The notes below the pieces were generated by a model that worked only from the letters and a program-made list of their open reading frames with translations, made no database searches and was not told where the DNA came from. Positions 31,371-40,346 of a stretch of DNA of 40,480 nucleotides are shown here, one piece after another. The position numbers were made by a program, and so were the translations under genes. Within the stretch, counting starts at the first letter, position 1; each line of letters opens with the position of its first letter. This stretch comes from Trinickia symbiotica. Lineage in GTDB: Bacteria; Pseudomonadota; Gammaproteobacteria; Burkholderiales; Burkholderiaceae. Where the stretch lies: assembly GCF_002934455.1 (NCBI RefSeq), contig NZ_PTIR01000035.1, forward strand, positions 1 through 40,480. Reading direction: 5' to 3'.

Positions 31371-33812
31371 TTATGCCTCAGATGAATTGGTGCAAGTTGT
31401 GGTTTTCACTCGAACATCCTTGAGGAGAAAGTGGGACAGTGCCGGGATGAGCACAAGTGCACCGAGCATGTTCCACAGGAACATGAAGGTAAGCATGATG
31501 CCCATGTCAGCCTGGAACTTGATCGGCGACCAAACCCACGTAACCACACCGGCCGCAAGCGTCACACCGACAAGGCCCACAACCTTGCCCGTGAAGGCAA
31601 CGGCATTCTTGTATGCCTCTTGCAAACTTGATCCTTGGCGCTGCTGCGCCAGCTGTACGCTGAGCAGATAGAGCGCGTAATCGACGCCGATGCCGACACC
31701 CAAGGCTACGACCGGCAGGGTCGCCACCTTTACGCCAATGCCGAGCCCAACCATGACGGCCTCAGCCAGAATTGATGTGAGTGCCAAAGGAAGTATCGCT
31801 ACGACGACGGCCCGCCAATTTCTAAAGGTAATCAGGCACAGCAAAATGACAGCTCCGTAGACGTAGAACAACATTGCGCGATTCGCTTCCCTAACGACGA
31901 TGTTGGTCGCTGCCTCAACACCCGAGTTTCCAGCCGCGAGCAGAAACTTTCGATCGGGCGTATCGTGAGCGGCTGCAAATGTCTTCACGGCTTCCGTGAC
32001 CCGATCGAGTGTTGCGGCTTTGTGGTCCGATAGATAGGCGACAACCGGCAATACAGAACAGTCGTTGTTCAAGTATTCCGAATTCCAAAGCAATGCATTG
32101 GTGACCTGGGGATCGATCAAACCTTGACTTTCACTGATCGTCATCCATTTAGGGTTACCCTCGAAATCACCCATGGTATAGAGGCGAACGGTATCGGCCA
32201 GCGACGCCGTACGCAGCACGCCAGGCAGCTGTTCGAGAGTCCACCCGAGCCGATCCGCTTCTACTAGCGTTGCGAATGAGCGGCATTGACCCGGTGGTGT
32301 TTTCACCATCACAGCGAAAGCGTCGCTCGAGATGCTGTAGTGGGACGTGATGAACGCGTCGTCCCTGTTGTAGCGGGAATCGGGCCGCAGCTCGGGTGCG
32401 CCGGCGTCGAGGTCACCCACCTGAAGGCCACGGCTGCCCAAATAGCCCACAATGCCGAGGCCCACCGCGCCTACTAAAGCGGCAGTTGCCCATCGACGTT
32501 CCGTGAACCGGTCCAAGACGCTCCAGATCTTCCCAAATCCCTGGCCACGGTTCTCCTCCTGACTCTGCCTCACTGCCCGCTTGGCCGCGGACTTGCTGAC
32601 ACCCAGATAGGAAAGTAAGACCGGCAGGAGTATCAGGTTGGTGAAAATAAGCACGGCCACACCGAGGCTTGCGGTCATGGCCAACTCACGGATTACCGGA
32701 ATGTCAATAATCATCAGCACGCCAAAGCCAACCGCATCGGCCAGCAGTGCCGTCATGCCGGCGAGAAACAACCGACGGTACGTGTAGCGCGCTGCGACCC
32801 ACTTGTGCGTTCCCCGCCCGACGTCGAGCATGATGCCGTTCATTTTCTGGGCACCATGAGAGACTCCGATAGCGAACACCAGAAAGGGCACGAGAACAGA
32901 GAAAGGGTCAATGCTGTGGCCCAGCACGGCCACAATTCCAAGCTGCCAGACAACCGCAATCAACGAGCACGCTACCACCAGCACCGTGCTGCGAATGCAG
33001 CGGGTGAACAAATAGATAACGACGCTTGCGACGAATGCAGCCGCCAGGAAAAAGTACATGACTTTCCCGAGGCCATCGATCAGGTCGCCGACTAGTTTCG
33101 CGAAGCCGGTAATATGGATTCTCACCTGCGGCTGGCCATCAGCCTCCACCCGGCTGTACCGCTTGCGAATTTCGTCCAGCCGCGACGAAAGCGCGTGATA
33201 GTCCAGTGGCTTGCCTTCCGCATCTTTCGCCAATAGAGGGACGACGATCATGCTCGATCGATAGTCGTTGGAGACCAGGCTTCCGACTACGCCTGCACGC
33301 ACGATGTTCAGGCGCAATTGTGCGATCGACTGCTGGGAGCCGTTGAAGATATCGGGCAACACCGGTCCCCCGACAAATCCCTCCTCCGTCACCTCCGTCC
33401 AGCGCACAACCGGCGTAAAAATTGATTTCATCCACGCACGGTCGACGCCCGGCAACAAAAACAGTTCGTCGTTTACCTTTCCCAGCGTCTGAAGGTATGC
33501 GGGATCGAAAATGTCGCCACGGGGGTTCTCGACGGCAACACGCACGTTATCACCCAATCCCCGCAACTCACCCCGGTTGGCGATGAAATTCTTGATGTAC
33601 GGTTGAGACAAGGGCAGCATCTTGTCGTAGCTAGCGCTAATAGTCAGGCCGCGCAACTGAAACGCAAAGAACGCCGTCAACAACGCACTACCGAAGATCA
33701 CCCACCCTCGGTGGTTGAATATCAACCTCTCCAGAAAGTTTCCTGACCTCTTGTTGAAGTCACTCGGATCCGCGACCACTGCCATCGCATCGGTCTTTGA
33801 GATTGCGACCAT
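31371..33812 (-). CDS. RND/MMPL superfamily transporter
   Basis: This 813-residue membrane protein has the duplicated RND/MMPL plan: an N-terminal membrane helix (GWVIFGSALLTAFFAFQL), a large periplasmic loop, the first helix bundle around FSVLVPFLVFAIGVSHGA, a second loop, and the second bundle with ALGVGIGVDYALYLLS. It resembles the hydrophobic-substrate RND proteins found with DUF1302/DUF1329. The start is ATG 33812 with GGAAAGG; a TTG at 33854 overlaps the upstream stop and is less likely. The transport direction, import or export of a lipid-like compound, is not known. Confidence 0.87.
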   Translation of the reverse strand: MVAISKTDAMAVVADPSDFNKRSGNFLERLIFNHRGWVIFGSALLTAFFAFQLRGLTISASYDKMLPLSQPYIKNFIANRGELRGLGDNVRVAVENPRGDIFDPAYLQTLGKVNDELFLLPGVDRAWMKSIFTPVVRWTEVTEEGFVGGPVLPDIFNGSQQSIAQLRLNIVRAGVVGSLVSNDYRSSMIVVPLLAKDAEGKPLDYHALSSRLDEIRKRYSRVEADGQPQVRIHITGFAKLVGDLIDGLGKVMYFFLAAAFVASVVIYLFTRCIRSTVLVVACSLIAVVWQLGIVAVLGHSIDPFSVLVPFLVFAIGVSHGAQKMNGIMLDVGRGTHKWVAARYTYRRLFLAGMTALLADAVGFGVLMIIDIPVIRELAMTASLGVAVLIFTNLILLPVLLSYLGVSKSAAKRAVRQSQEENRGQGFGKIWSVLDRFTERRWATAALVGAVGLGIVGYLGSRGLQVGDLDAGAPELRPDSRYNRDDAFITSHYSISSDAFAVMVKTPPGQCRSFATLVEADRLGWTLEQLPGVLRTASLADTVRLYTMGDFEGNPKWMTISESQGLIDPQVTNALLWNSEYLNNDCSVLPVVAYLSDHKAATLDRVTEAVKTFAAAHDTPDRKFLLAAGNSGVEAATNIVVREANRAMLFYVYGAVILLCLITFRNWRAVVVAILPLALTSILAEAVMVGLGIGVKVATLPVVALGVGIGVDYALYLLSVQLAQQRQGSSLQEAYKNAVAFTGKVVGLVGVTLAAGVVTWVWSPIKFQADMGIMLTFMFLWNMLGALVLIPALSHFLLKDVRVKTTTCTNSSEA

Positions 33813-33850
33813 ATCTAGAGCCTTTCCGTTAGAACTTTGCCGGCTTGCGC

Positions 33851-34990
33851 TCAATTCACGCTGCGTGCCGCAGTGCCCGAAGGCGGAGGAACATCCTCGA
33901 CGACCACGCCATTCAGACCCACGAGCGCAACCTTGTCATCGACAACTCCGCCAACCCCAAAGTAGGGCATGGGCCACTTAAGCTTCACCGATCGGAACGA
34001 TTTCCCACCGTCCCGGCTAAGTAGCGCAGTTCCGCCCTGATCGACTAAAAGGAACGAACCGTCCGAAAGCACCACGCCACCAGTGATGCCCGCGCGGCTA
34101 GGTACCTCGACCTTCTCCCATGTCGTGCATCCGTCGGAGCTCCGAAAGAGGCTACCCCGCATGCCGTAGACGACAATATCGCTTCCCGATTCGACGGAAC
34201 CGAATAGCGTTCCCTTATAGGGTGTCGGCTTCGGTTCGAACAATTGCTTGTCGCGATTCAGTTCCCAAACCATGCCATGCTCTCCGGTCAAGAGAATTCG
34301 ACCGCCGCCGCCATGGACGGAATAAAAATGGAAATCGTCCGGATTGCTTGTGCGCTCCATCCATGGAATCCAACTCTTTCCGCCGTCTTCCGTGTGAAAC
34401 ACGCGATTAAACGTACCGACGACGAACCCACTCTTCTTACTCTCGAAAAAAACGTCGAGCAGAGCCTCGGGGCTACCGTCAGAAGCAGACGCCTTAGCAT
34501 CGTCGAAAGCCCGCTTTACTTCCGCGGATTGGTTGTCGGCAATCATCCGCTTGTAGTAATTCACCGCCAGTTCCGAAAGGTGCTTACCGTCCGTCTGCTT
34601 GACCCAGGTTGTTCCGCCGTCATCGGTATGAATGACAACACCGCCATGACCGACGGCCCATCCGTCCTTCGCGTCCGGAAACGAAACCGCGACTAGGTCA
34701 GCGCTCACGGGCACCCTTGCTTGGACCCATGTCCGGCCGCCATCATCCGAATAGACGATAATCCCCCGAAGCCCCACTGCCACGATCCGATGCCCCGCCT
34801 GAGCCACGCCAATAAGCGGCGCATGGGCGGCCATTGACGTCGGCATGGCGGGGACGTCCACCGGATTTTCGAATGCGCGCGCGCTCGCGCATGTGACCAT
34901 AAGAAAGACAACGATGCCCGAGCAAATGCGCATCAAGCTACTGCTCCAATTTCGTATGGCCACATCCCACACGCTGCTAGAAACTGACAT
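33851..34990 (-). CDS. YCF48/BNR-repeat periplasmic protein
   Basis: This 379-residue protein has a signal peptide (IVVFLMVTCASARA) and repeated beta-propeller motifs with SDDGGRTWVQ, HTDDGGTTWVK, HTEDGGKSWIP and SRDGGKSF. This is the photosystem-assembly-factor YCF48-like fold, here reused in a catabolic cluster. Its partners are the MMPL transporter immediately downstream and DUF1302 upstream. Start 34990 (MSVSSS) follows AGGACG; an alternative start at 35008 is weaker. Its role is unknown, perhaps as a scaffold for outer-membrane/transporter contact. Confidence 0.83.
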   Translation of the reverse strand: MSVSSSVWDVAIRNWSSSLMRICSGIVVFLMVTCASARAFENPVDVPAMPTSMAAHAPLIGVAQAGHRIVAVGLRGIIVYSDDGGRTWVQARVPVSADLVAVSFPDAKDGWAVGHGGVVIHTDDGGTTWVKQTDGKHLSELAVNYYKRMIADNQSAEVKRAFDDAKASASDGSPEALLDVFFESKKSGFVVGTFNRVFHTEDGGKSWIPWMERTSNPDDFHFYSVHGGGGRILLTGEHGMVWELNRDKQLFEPKPTPYKGTLFGSVESGSDIVVYGMRGSLFRSSDGCTTWEKVEVPSRAGITGGVVLSDGSFLLVDQGGTALLSRDGGKSFRSVKLKWPMPYFGVGGVVDDKVALVGLNGVVVEDVPPPSGTAARSVN

Positions 34991-35192
34991 TGATCGTCCT
35001 TTTGTCAATCGCTACCGGATCACTAAACCGCCAGTGGGCGTGTTCAACCTGAAAACCTATTCGACCGATGGCTAAGAAACAACAGCGTGTTGTCGAGCAA
35101 CTGCGCACCAATAGCGCTCAGCTTATCCGTCCGAAGTACCACTGACGTTTGCCCGCACCACTTGTCTGTGATCCTATAAAGTCCTAGCTCGA

Positions 35193-35231
35193 GTGCGACC
35201 GCTCCCCCTTCGGAGGGAATCCCGGTCGCAC
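35193..35231 (-). terminator. Hairpin between DUF1302 and YCF48-like genes
   Basis: GTGCGACC (35193-35200) pairs with GGTCGCAC (35224-35231), and inner bases TCCC/GGGA can pair further. The hairpin lies downstream of the DUF1302 stop on the minus strand. There is no strong T-run, so it may attenuate or protect mRNA rather than end transcription fully. The rest of the 254-bp gap (34991-35244) shows no gene. Confidence 0.5.
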
Positions 35232-35244
35232 CATATCGTTCCGC

Positions 35245-36954
35245 TCAAAAGGTAGACTGGAATGTCAACGAAACCCAGTTTCTATCCCAATACTTGCCGA
35301 GACTTGAATTGCTATTTGAGGCGACGCCCAAGTTATCGTTACTATGCAGCGCGAGATAGCCGATATACTTTAGCGAAATTTTATATTTCGACTTAACATC
35401 GAACGTGAGTCCGACACTATACGATCCCTCGCCTTGATTACTCCCGAAAAGCACCGGTGAATTTCCGGAAAGGCCTGTGCTGAAGAAGATCGGCATGCTC
35501 AGGTTTACACCTGAGAAAACCTCGTACCAGATGGGCTCGAACTGGGCCGAGATGCCTACTGCATTTCGCGTAGGGCAGCCATGGTGCGTTGCGACGCCGT
35601 CAGACCCGCAGTTTTGCTTCAGCCCGTAGTACAGATTGAATGGATCGTGAGTAACACCTTGCAACCAGGCATAATTGACTTCTGCGATAAACGTCGCCGA
35701 ATCGAATAGCGGAGTTTTCCCAAAATAGTCAATCATGTTCACCACGCCTGAAAACACATTCCCCCTCGGAATCCAGTCAGCACCGGCAGCATTAGCAGCA
35801 ACGACATTTGAGAACGGTGTTGCTGCCAGCTCCGCGTTATTGCGATAAGTCAGGTCCGTTGCGAACGAAATCCCTCCGATCTGCTTCGAAAGACTGAATG
35901 CATACATTCGCTCGCGCGGCGCACGATAATCGACACCGACATTCAAGTTTCCGCCGGAAGCACTATCAATGACCAACTGGGGAAACGTCGATGTGTATTG
36001 CCGATAGTAAAATCCGGCCGTCCCATCAAGCCAGGCCGGACGCCACTTCACAGCCACGCCAAAATCACCTGCCATGTGCGCAGGCTTTTGCTGCCCTTGA
36101 AAGACCGCGGGAGCACCAAGAAACGGCACTAAAGTCCCACCCCCAAGGGTCAGAAGGTCTGCGGCGCCGAAGTACGTTCCACCATCGGGGAGCCGAGAAG
36201 GCGACCAATCGAGAAAATATTGCGCAGCAAGCGCAAGCTCAGGATTGATGGTTGCAGAAAACGAAAGTTGAGGCCGGGGAAGGAAGAGTTCTTGGGCTTG
36301 CGCACTTGGATCCGTCAGGGCCTTCCGTATGTCAACGGGACCCTGATTGTATGCAACGCCACAGACGAAGCAGAATATCGACTCACCCCAAAACTGGTTG
36401 AACTGGCCGGCCTTGACGTCGACCGGCACCGAGCCCAAATGGAGCCTGGTGAAGCCAAACGCATCGAGCAATTGACCAGATGGCCCCCGGTTCCAGCGAT
36501 CGATATAGCTTGTGTACTGATTGTTTCGAAACGCGTTTATGCCCTGTGACAGGAAAAACGGATCGCCTTTCGGGCCGCCAGTGTAAGCCGCATCGTACCA
36601 GCCGTCCCCGCTGAAACGGACGCCGGTGTCACCCTTGTAGATGACGCTGAATTCGGATAACAGGCTGAACCGATTGGTAACGATATCCCCGGCTTTCGCG
36701 AACTTCCGATCCGATTGGTGCGCTGAAACATCGCCCGCCCCCTTCCCGTTTCCGCAGATGTCGGGGTCGCAGTCCTGCGCGCGAATTCCAAGGTTGTAGC
36801 TAAAGGTGTTATCCCATTGGACGCTAAGGTCTGGAATACCAGTGTCGAACTTATACGCATGGGCGATCCCTGGCCAGACTGCGGCGGAAATCGTTAAGAC
36901 TGCGAACAATGCTCCAAATAAACCGCTGGAGCGTCTAGCGACTTTCCTCAACAT
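35245..36954 (-). CDS. DUF1302 family outer-membrane protein
   Basis: This 569-residue protein has a signal peptide (LFGALFAVLTISAAVWPGIAHA) and beta-rich sequence ending WVSLTFQSTF with a terminal Phe, the pattern of an outer-membrane barrel. It matches the DUF1302 family in length and in the early segment of Cys pairs (QDCDPDICGNG) and further Cys pairs (CFVCG). DUF1302 proteins are believed to help pass hydrophobic compounds across the outer membrane. AGGAGG precedes ATG 36954. The gene is the first of the long minus-strand run and is controlled by the operator at 37059, on the opposite side from the MarR gene. Confidence 0.87.
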   Translation of the reverse strand: MLRKVARRSSGLFGALFAVLTISAAVWPGIAHAYKFDTGIPDLSVQWDNTFSYNLGIRAQDCDPDICGNGKGAGDVSAHQSDRKFAKAGDIVTNRFSLLSEFSVIYKGDTGVRFSGDGWYDAAYTGGPKGDPFFLSQGINAFRNNQYTSYIDRWNRGPSGQLLDAFGFTRLHLGSVPVDVKAGQFNQFWGESIFCFVCGVAYNQGPVDIRKALTDPSAQAQELFLPRPQLSFSATINPELALAAQYFLDWSPSRLPDGGTYFGAADLLTLGGGTLVPFLGAPAVFQGQQKPAHMAGDFGVAVKWRPAWLDGTAGFYYRQYTSTFPQLVIDSASGGNLNVGVDYRAPRERMYAFSLSKQIGGISFATDLTYRNNAELAATPFSNVVAANAAGADWIPRGNVFSGVVNMIDYFGKTPLFDSATFIAEVNYAWLQGVTHDPFNLYYGLKQNCGSDGVATHHGCPTRNAVGISAQFEPIWYEVFSGVNLSMPIFFSTGLSGNSPVLFGSNQGEGSYSVGLTFDVKSKYKISLKYIGYLALHSNDNLGVASNSNSSLGKYWDRNWVSLTFQSTF

Positions 36955-37058
36955 GGGACCGCCTCCTGTACCAAGTTATATTTTTCCGTCTGTGCGGTAC
37001 ATCGATCGTCTATGACGCGACGTTTCCCGCCATGCACTGACGTCTCCTCCAGTGCTAT

Positions 37059-37090
37059 ACGTATGCTAGCATACCATACGCTAATGTCAA
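37059..37090 (-). promoter_or_regulatory. Predicted promoter with operator for DUF1302 gene
   Basis: On the minus strand TTGACA (37090-37085) is followed after 16 bases by TAGCAT (37068-37063). The palindrome ACGTATGCTAGCATACCA (37059-37076) covers the -10 box and half the spacer. This is the most symmetric copy of the shared operator. Confidence 0.55.
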
Positions 37091-37311
37091 AAGATGATTG
37101 AGCCGACGAGAGCAGCTGCGCGAGTGCAGGAGATCTCCAACCTGGGGTCCCTACGCCGCGATCGCATTGGCGTGTCCTCATATCCAATACAGGGTGCTGC
37201 GCAACCGTTTTGCGAAACCCCGTGCCTCTACCCGAGGCATCTTTCATCGGAGAGTCTGACGGTCGTCCCGCTGAACGGCCGACTCTAGGGTCATACTTTA
37301 TCTAAAGGATA

Positions 37312-37329
37312 TCGTATGGTACTATACTG
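37312..37329 (+). promoter_or_regulatory. Operator upstream of the MarR gene
   Basis: TCGTATGGTACTATACTG carries GTAT-N6-ATAC 61-78 bases before the marR start codon. A TATACT (37323-37328) inside it could be a -10 element, so binding would give autorepression. The -35 box was not convincing. Confidence 0.5.
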
Positions 37330-37390
37330 TTTACGCCTGACACGTAGGTGTCACTACCTAGTAAATGGCTGACCTGCCAGGGAAAGAGGA

Positions 37391-37954
37391 ATGGATAACG
37401 AGACCGCGATCAGAACGACGTCAACCGTTGCCGGTACCACGCGCGAGAAGACCCGGCCATATGCGGAAGGGTCGAGGGACGAGGAAAACTGGGATCAACG
37501 GCTAGGGTTCCTCATGCACGACGTCTCACGATTGAGGCGGCTCGTTTTCGACTCATTCGTAGAACCCCTTGGGGTGACTCGCTCGCAGTGGTGGGTCATC
37601 GCCCATCTCTCTCGTCATGACGGCATGATGCAAAGCGATTTGGCTAACGTTCTCGAACTGGGCAAAGCAGCCTTGGGTGGGCTTGTTGACCGACTAGAAG
37701 CGTCGGGCTTTATCGAAAGACGCGCAGACGGGTCGGATCGACGCGTCAAGCGCGTTTACCTAACGCCCTCCGGCAACGGTCTCGTGAATCAGATGCGTGC
37801 CATGAGCCATGAGATGAACGAGCGAATTCTGGCCGATCTCGATCACAGCCGTCGCCAGCAACTCGCCGAGCTGTTGCAGCAAGTGAAGCGAAACTTGCTT
37901 GTGCTCAAGCGCGAAAGCGAGGGCACGGGATCGGCCGCCAGCGCCGATGAATGA
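37391..37954 (+). CDS. MarR family transcriptional regulator
   Basis: This 187-residue protein has a typical MarR winged helix: VTRSQWWVIAHLSRHDGMMQ, DLANVLELGKAALGGLVDRLE as recognition helix, the RRADGSDRRVKRVYLT wing, and a long C-terminal dimerisation helix. MarR proteins usually bind pseudo-palindromes as dimers and release DNA when an aromatic or CoA ligand binds. AAAGAGG precedes ATG 37391. It stands divergent from the DUF1302 gene and is the only transcription factor seen in the window, so it is the best candidate to bind the GTAT-N6-ATAC palindromes, though this is inference. Confidence 0.92.
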   Translation: MDNETAIRTTSTVAGTTREKTRPYAEGSRDEENWDQRLGFLMHDVSRLRRLVFDSFVEPLGVTRSQWWVIAHLSRHDGMMQSDLANVLELGKAALGGLVDRLEASGFIERRADGSDRRVKRVYLTPSGNGLVNQMRAMSHEMNERILADLDHSRRQQLAELLQQVKRNLLVLKRESEGTGSAASADE

Positions 37955-38059
37955 CTTGCCGCGCTGCATGCTTCGCTTTGGGTATCACCGACTCACCAGG
38001 CGGCGCTGAATGCTCAAGCAATCTTGTCATCGTGACGGCGCTCGTAAATAACTGGGCAC

Positions 38060-39031
38060 TTAGCTCCGGTCGTCGCCCCCACCATGCAAACTCGCGGCCA
38101 CGGCCAGAATTTTATGTGCTCGCTTTAGATGCGGCATGTCGAGCATCTTTCCATCCAGGCCCATCGTGCCTACACCCGGATTGCTCGCGAACGCTTCCAC
38201 CACGCGCCGTGACCAAGATATCTCATCATCGCTTGGGGTGAACGCCTGGTTGATGATGTCAATCTGATTCGGATGAACCGCCAATTTTCCGGTAAACCCG
38301 GCTTGTCTAGCCAAATTCGCCTCTGCCTCCAAGCCCGCGGAATCACGGAAGTCGACAAATACGGTATCCACCGGCTGCACGTCCGCGGTGGCCGCACCGA
38401 TAAGGCACAGCGCTCGCGCCAACTCATATACCGTATCGTATTCGCCGTTTGGCCGCCGATTGTTGCTCGCGCCAAGCGCCGCGGCTATGTCTTCTGCGCC
38501 CCACGTCAAGCCGGTAAGCCGCGGGCCACACCCTTCGTATCCGCCCAGCGTGAACAGCGACTGAGGCGTCTCGGTCGCCACCGGTAGTATTCGAATCGAT
38601 CCCGCAGCGACGCCTTCGCGCAGTTCAAGGGCATCGAGATAATGCCCAAGGCGAGTCACGTCGTGCGACGAATGGACTTTAGGCAAAACGATACCGTCCG
38701 GCGCCCCCGCGACCACCGCAAGGTCGTGAAGCGCGGCGGGATTCGACAGGGCATTAATCCGAACCCAAATCTGCTGCCCCTTGCGCTGCGATTGCGGCCG
38801 AGATTGCAGGTACTCGAGCACGATAGCGCGAGCGACGTGAGTCCTAGACGACGCGACCGAGTCTTCCAGATCGAGAATGAGCGCATCGGCATGCGATGAA
38901 ATCGCCTTGGCAATCTTTCGTTCGCTGTCGCCGGGCACGAACAGCATGGAACGCAGCGCGGCAACCTTGCCCGCGCATTCGCCTACAGGCTCTTGCTGCA
39001 GATCTGACCCGCTCGCTAGATGAGATTTCAC
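38060..39031 (-). CDS. HpcH/HpaI-CitE-like CoA ester lyase
   Basis: This 323-residue member of the CitE/HpcH superfamily has RSMLFVPGD, ALILDLEDSV, an ATETPQSLFTLG block, LTWGAEDIAA and GKLAVHPNQI, together forming the Mg2+ and CoA-acid pocket. Relatives cleave malyl- or citramalyl-CoA-like thioesters. The start is a GTG at 39031 that overlaps the stop of the preceding acyl-CoA dehydrogenase by 4 bp, indicating translational coupling. A retro-Claisen cleavage of a hydroxyacyl-CoA is inference; beta-methylmalyl-type substrates are equally possible. Confidence 0.87.
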   Translation of the reverse strand: MKSHLASGSDLQQEPVGECAGKVAALRSMLFVPGDSERKIAKAISSHADALILDLEDSVASSRTHVARAIVLEYLQSRPQSQRKGQQIWVRINALSNPAALHDLAVVAGAPDGIVLPKVHSSHDVTRLGHYLDALELREGVAAGSIRILPVATETPQSLFTLGGYEGCGPRLTGLTWGAEDIAAALGASNNRRPNGEYDTVYELARALCLIGAATADVQPVDTVFVDFRDSAGLEAEANLARQAGFTGKLAVHPNQIDIINQAFTPSDDEISWSRRVVEAFASNPGVGTMGLDGKMLDMPHLKRAHKILAVAASLHGGGDDRS

Positions 39032-40191
39032 TTTGCGCTCTTACTGGAGACGGAGAAGAGACTACGGCCAATGATGTGCTTCATAACCTCTATCGAGCCG
39101 CCGGCGATCCGAGTAACGCGCGCGTCCGCGAACGCGCGCGCGATCGGATACTCCCACATGTAACCCCAGCCACCGAAGAACTGAAGACATTCGTCGACGG
39201 CACGTCCGTGGAGATTCGAAAGCCACAGCTTGGCCATCGCAGCATCAGTGCCATCCAACTTGCCGGCCATGAACAACTCCATGCAACGATCGACGAAGAC
39301 CCGTCCGACGGTGGCTTCCGTCTTCAAGTCGGCAAGCTTGAACTGAGTGTTTTGAAACTCTGCCAAAGTCTGATTGAACATCTTACGATCGGCGACATAC
39401 TCGACAGTCCAATCGAGAACAGCCTCAACCACCGCTGCAGAGCGGACAGCCTGGGTGAGACGCTCCTGAGCGAGATTTTTCATCAGCAACTTGAAGCCGC
39501 CGTTTTCAGGTCCAAGCAGATTGGTCGCCGGAACACGGACATCCTCAAAAAAAAGCTCAGAGGTATCCTGAGCCTTCAGGCCAATTTTTTCCAACCGGCG
39601 GCCACGCTTAAACCCTTCGCGAAAGGCCTCAACGATGAACAGCGAGATACCACCCGTATCGGCCTTTGGATCGGTTTTCGTTGCTAACACGATCACATCG
39701 CACAGTTGGCCATTCGAGATAAACACCTTCTGTCCCGAGATGACGAATGAGTCGCCGTCGCGTACTGCGCGGGTCCGGATACTCTTCAGGTCACTGCCGG
39801 CGTGCGGCTCTGTGAGGCCTAGGGCGCCAATCGCCTCGCCCCTAACCATCTGTGGCAGCCAGTGGCGCTTTTGCTCTTCAGTCCCGAACGCCAGGACGTA
39901 GGGCATCACCATCTCGTTATGCACTGCAAAACCGGGTCCGGTAACGCCCGCGCGTGCAAGTTCTTCGACCAATACAAAATCAAAGAGGTGATCGCCCCCC
40001 GCCCCTCCGTATTCCTCGGGGATTGAACACCCGAGCAGACCTGCCCGACCGGCGGCCTCCCAGATGCTACGCGGGACAATACCTTGGCGTTCCCACTCCA
40101 TATGAAACGGAGCAATTTCAGTCGCTATGAACCTCCGCACCGACTCTCGAAATATTTCGTGATCCGCCGAGAAAAGAGATCTTTCAATCAT
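39028..40191 (-). CDS. Acyl-CoA dehydrogenase (long-chain type)
   Basis: This 387-residue dehydrogenase has EPHAGSDLKSIRT, GQKVFISNGQLCD and helix-G NLAQERLTQAV with a Glu in the position used by long-chain/isovaleryl enzymes. It ends with a GGSIEVMKHIIGRSL block. It overlaps the lyase by 4 bp, so the two work together. ATG 40191 has only a weak GAGG site. No shared palindrome was seen in the 155-bp gap upstream, so the pair may not belong to the regulon. The substrate is probably a branched or medium-to-long acyl-CoA. Confidence 0.9.
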   Translation of the reverse strand: MIERSLFSADHEIFRESVRRFIATEIAPFHMEWERQGIVPRSIWEAAGRAGLLGCSIPEEYGGAGGDHLFDFVLVEELARAGVTGPGFAVHNEMVMPYVLAFGTEEQKRHWLPQMVRGEAIGALGLTEPHAGSDLKSIRTRAVRDGDSFVISGQKVFISNGQLCDVIVLATKTDPKADTGGISLFIVEAFREGFKRGRRLEKIGLKAQDTSELFFEDVRVPATNLLGPENGGFKLLMKNLAQERLTQAVRSAAVVEAVLDWTVEYVADRKMFNQTLAEFQNTQFKLADLKTEATVGRVFVDRCMELFMAGKLDGTDAAMAKLWLSNLHGRAVDECLQFFGGWGYMWEYPIARAFADARVTRIAGGSIEVMKHIIGRSLFSVSSKSAK

Positions 40192-40290
40192 TTGTGCCTC
40201 AATTTTTGTTTCTTTCTCGTGATCACGACTTTTTCGCGCTCAGACAGTACATCGTAAGCGCTAAATCTGCCCCACATCGTTAGGTTTCGC

Positions 40291-40332
40291 GTTACCGGGT
40301 AACATCTTTCGAATCGATAGTTACCGGGTAAC
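40291..40332. repeat. Two copies of palindrome GTTACCGGGTAAC
   Basis: GTTACCGGGTAAC occurs at 40291-40303 and 40320-40332, 29 bp centre to centre, directly before the partial gene at 40347. Each is an inverted repeat GTTACC-G-GGTAAC. They look like operators for an autoregulator and differ from the GTAT-N6-ATAC motif of the rest of the window. Confidence 0.7.
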
Positions 40333-40346
40333 GAGGGAGATGGGAG

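Larger units (their letters stand above)
36955..37390. promoter_or_regulatory. Divergent regulatory region of DUF1302 and marR genes
   Basis: This 436-bp gap contains two GTAT-N6-ATAC palindromes, one near each divergent gene. Between them I saw no gene or further repeat. Confidence 0.6.
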
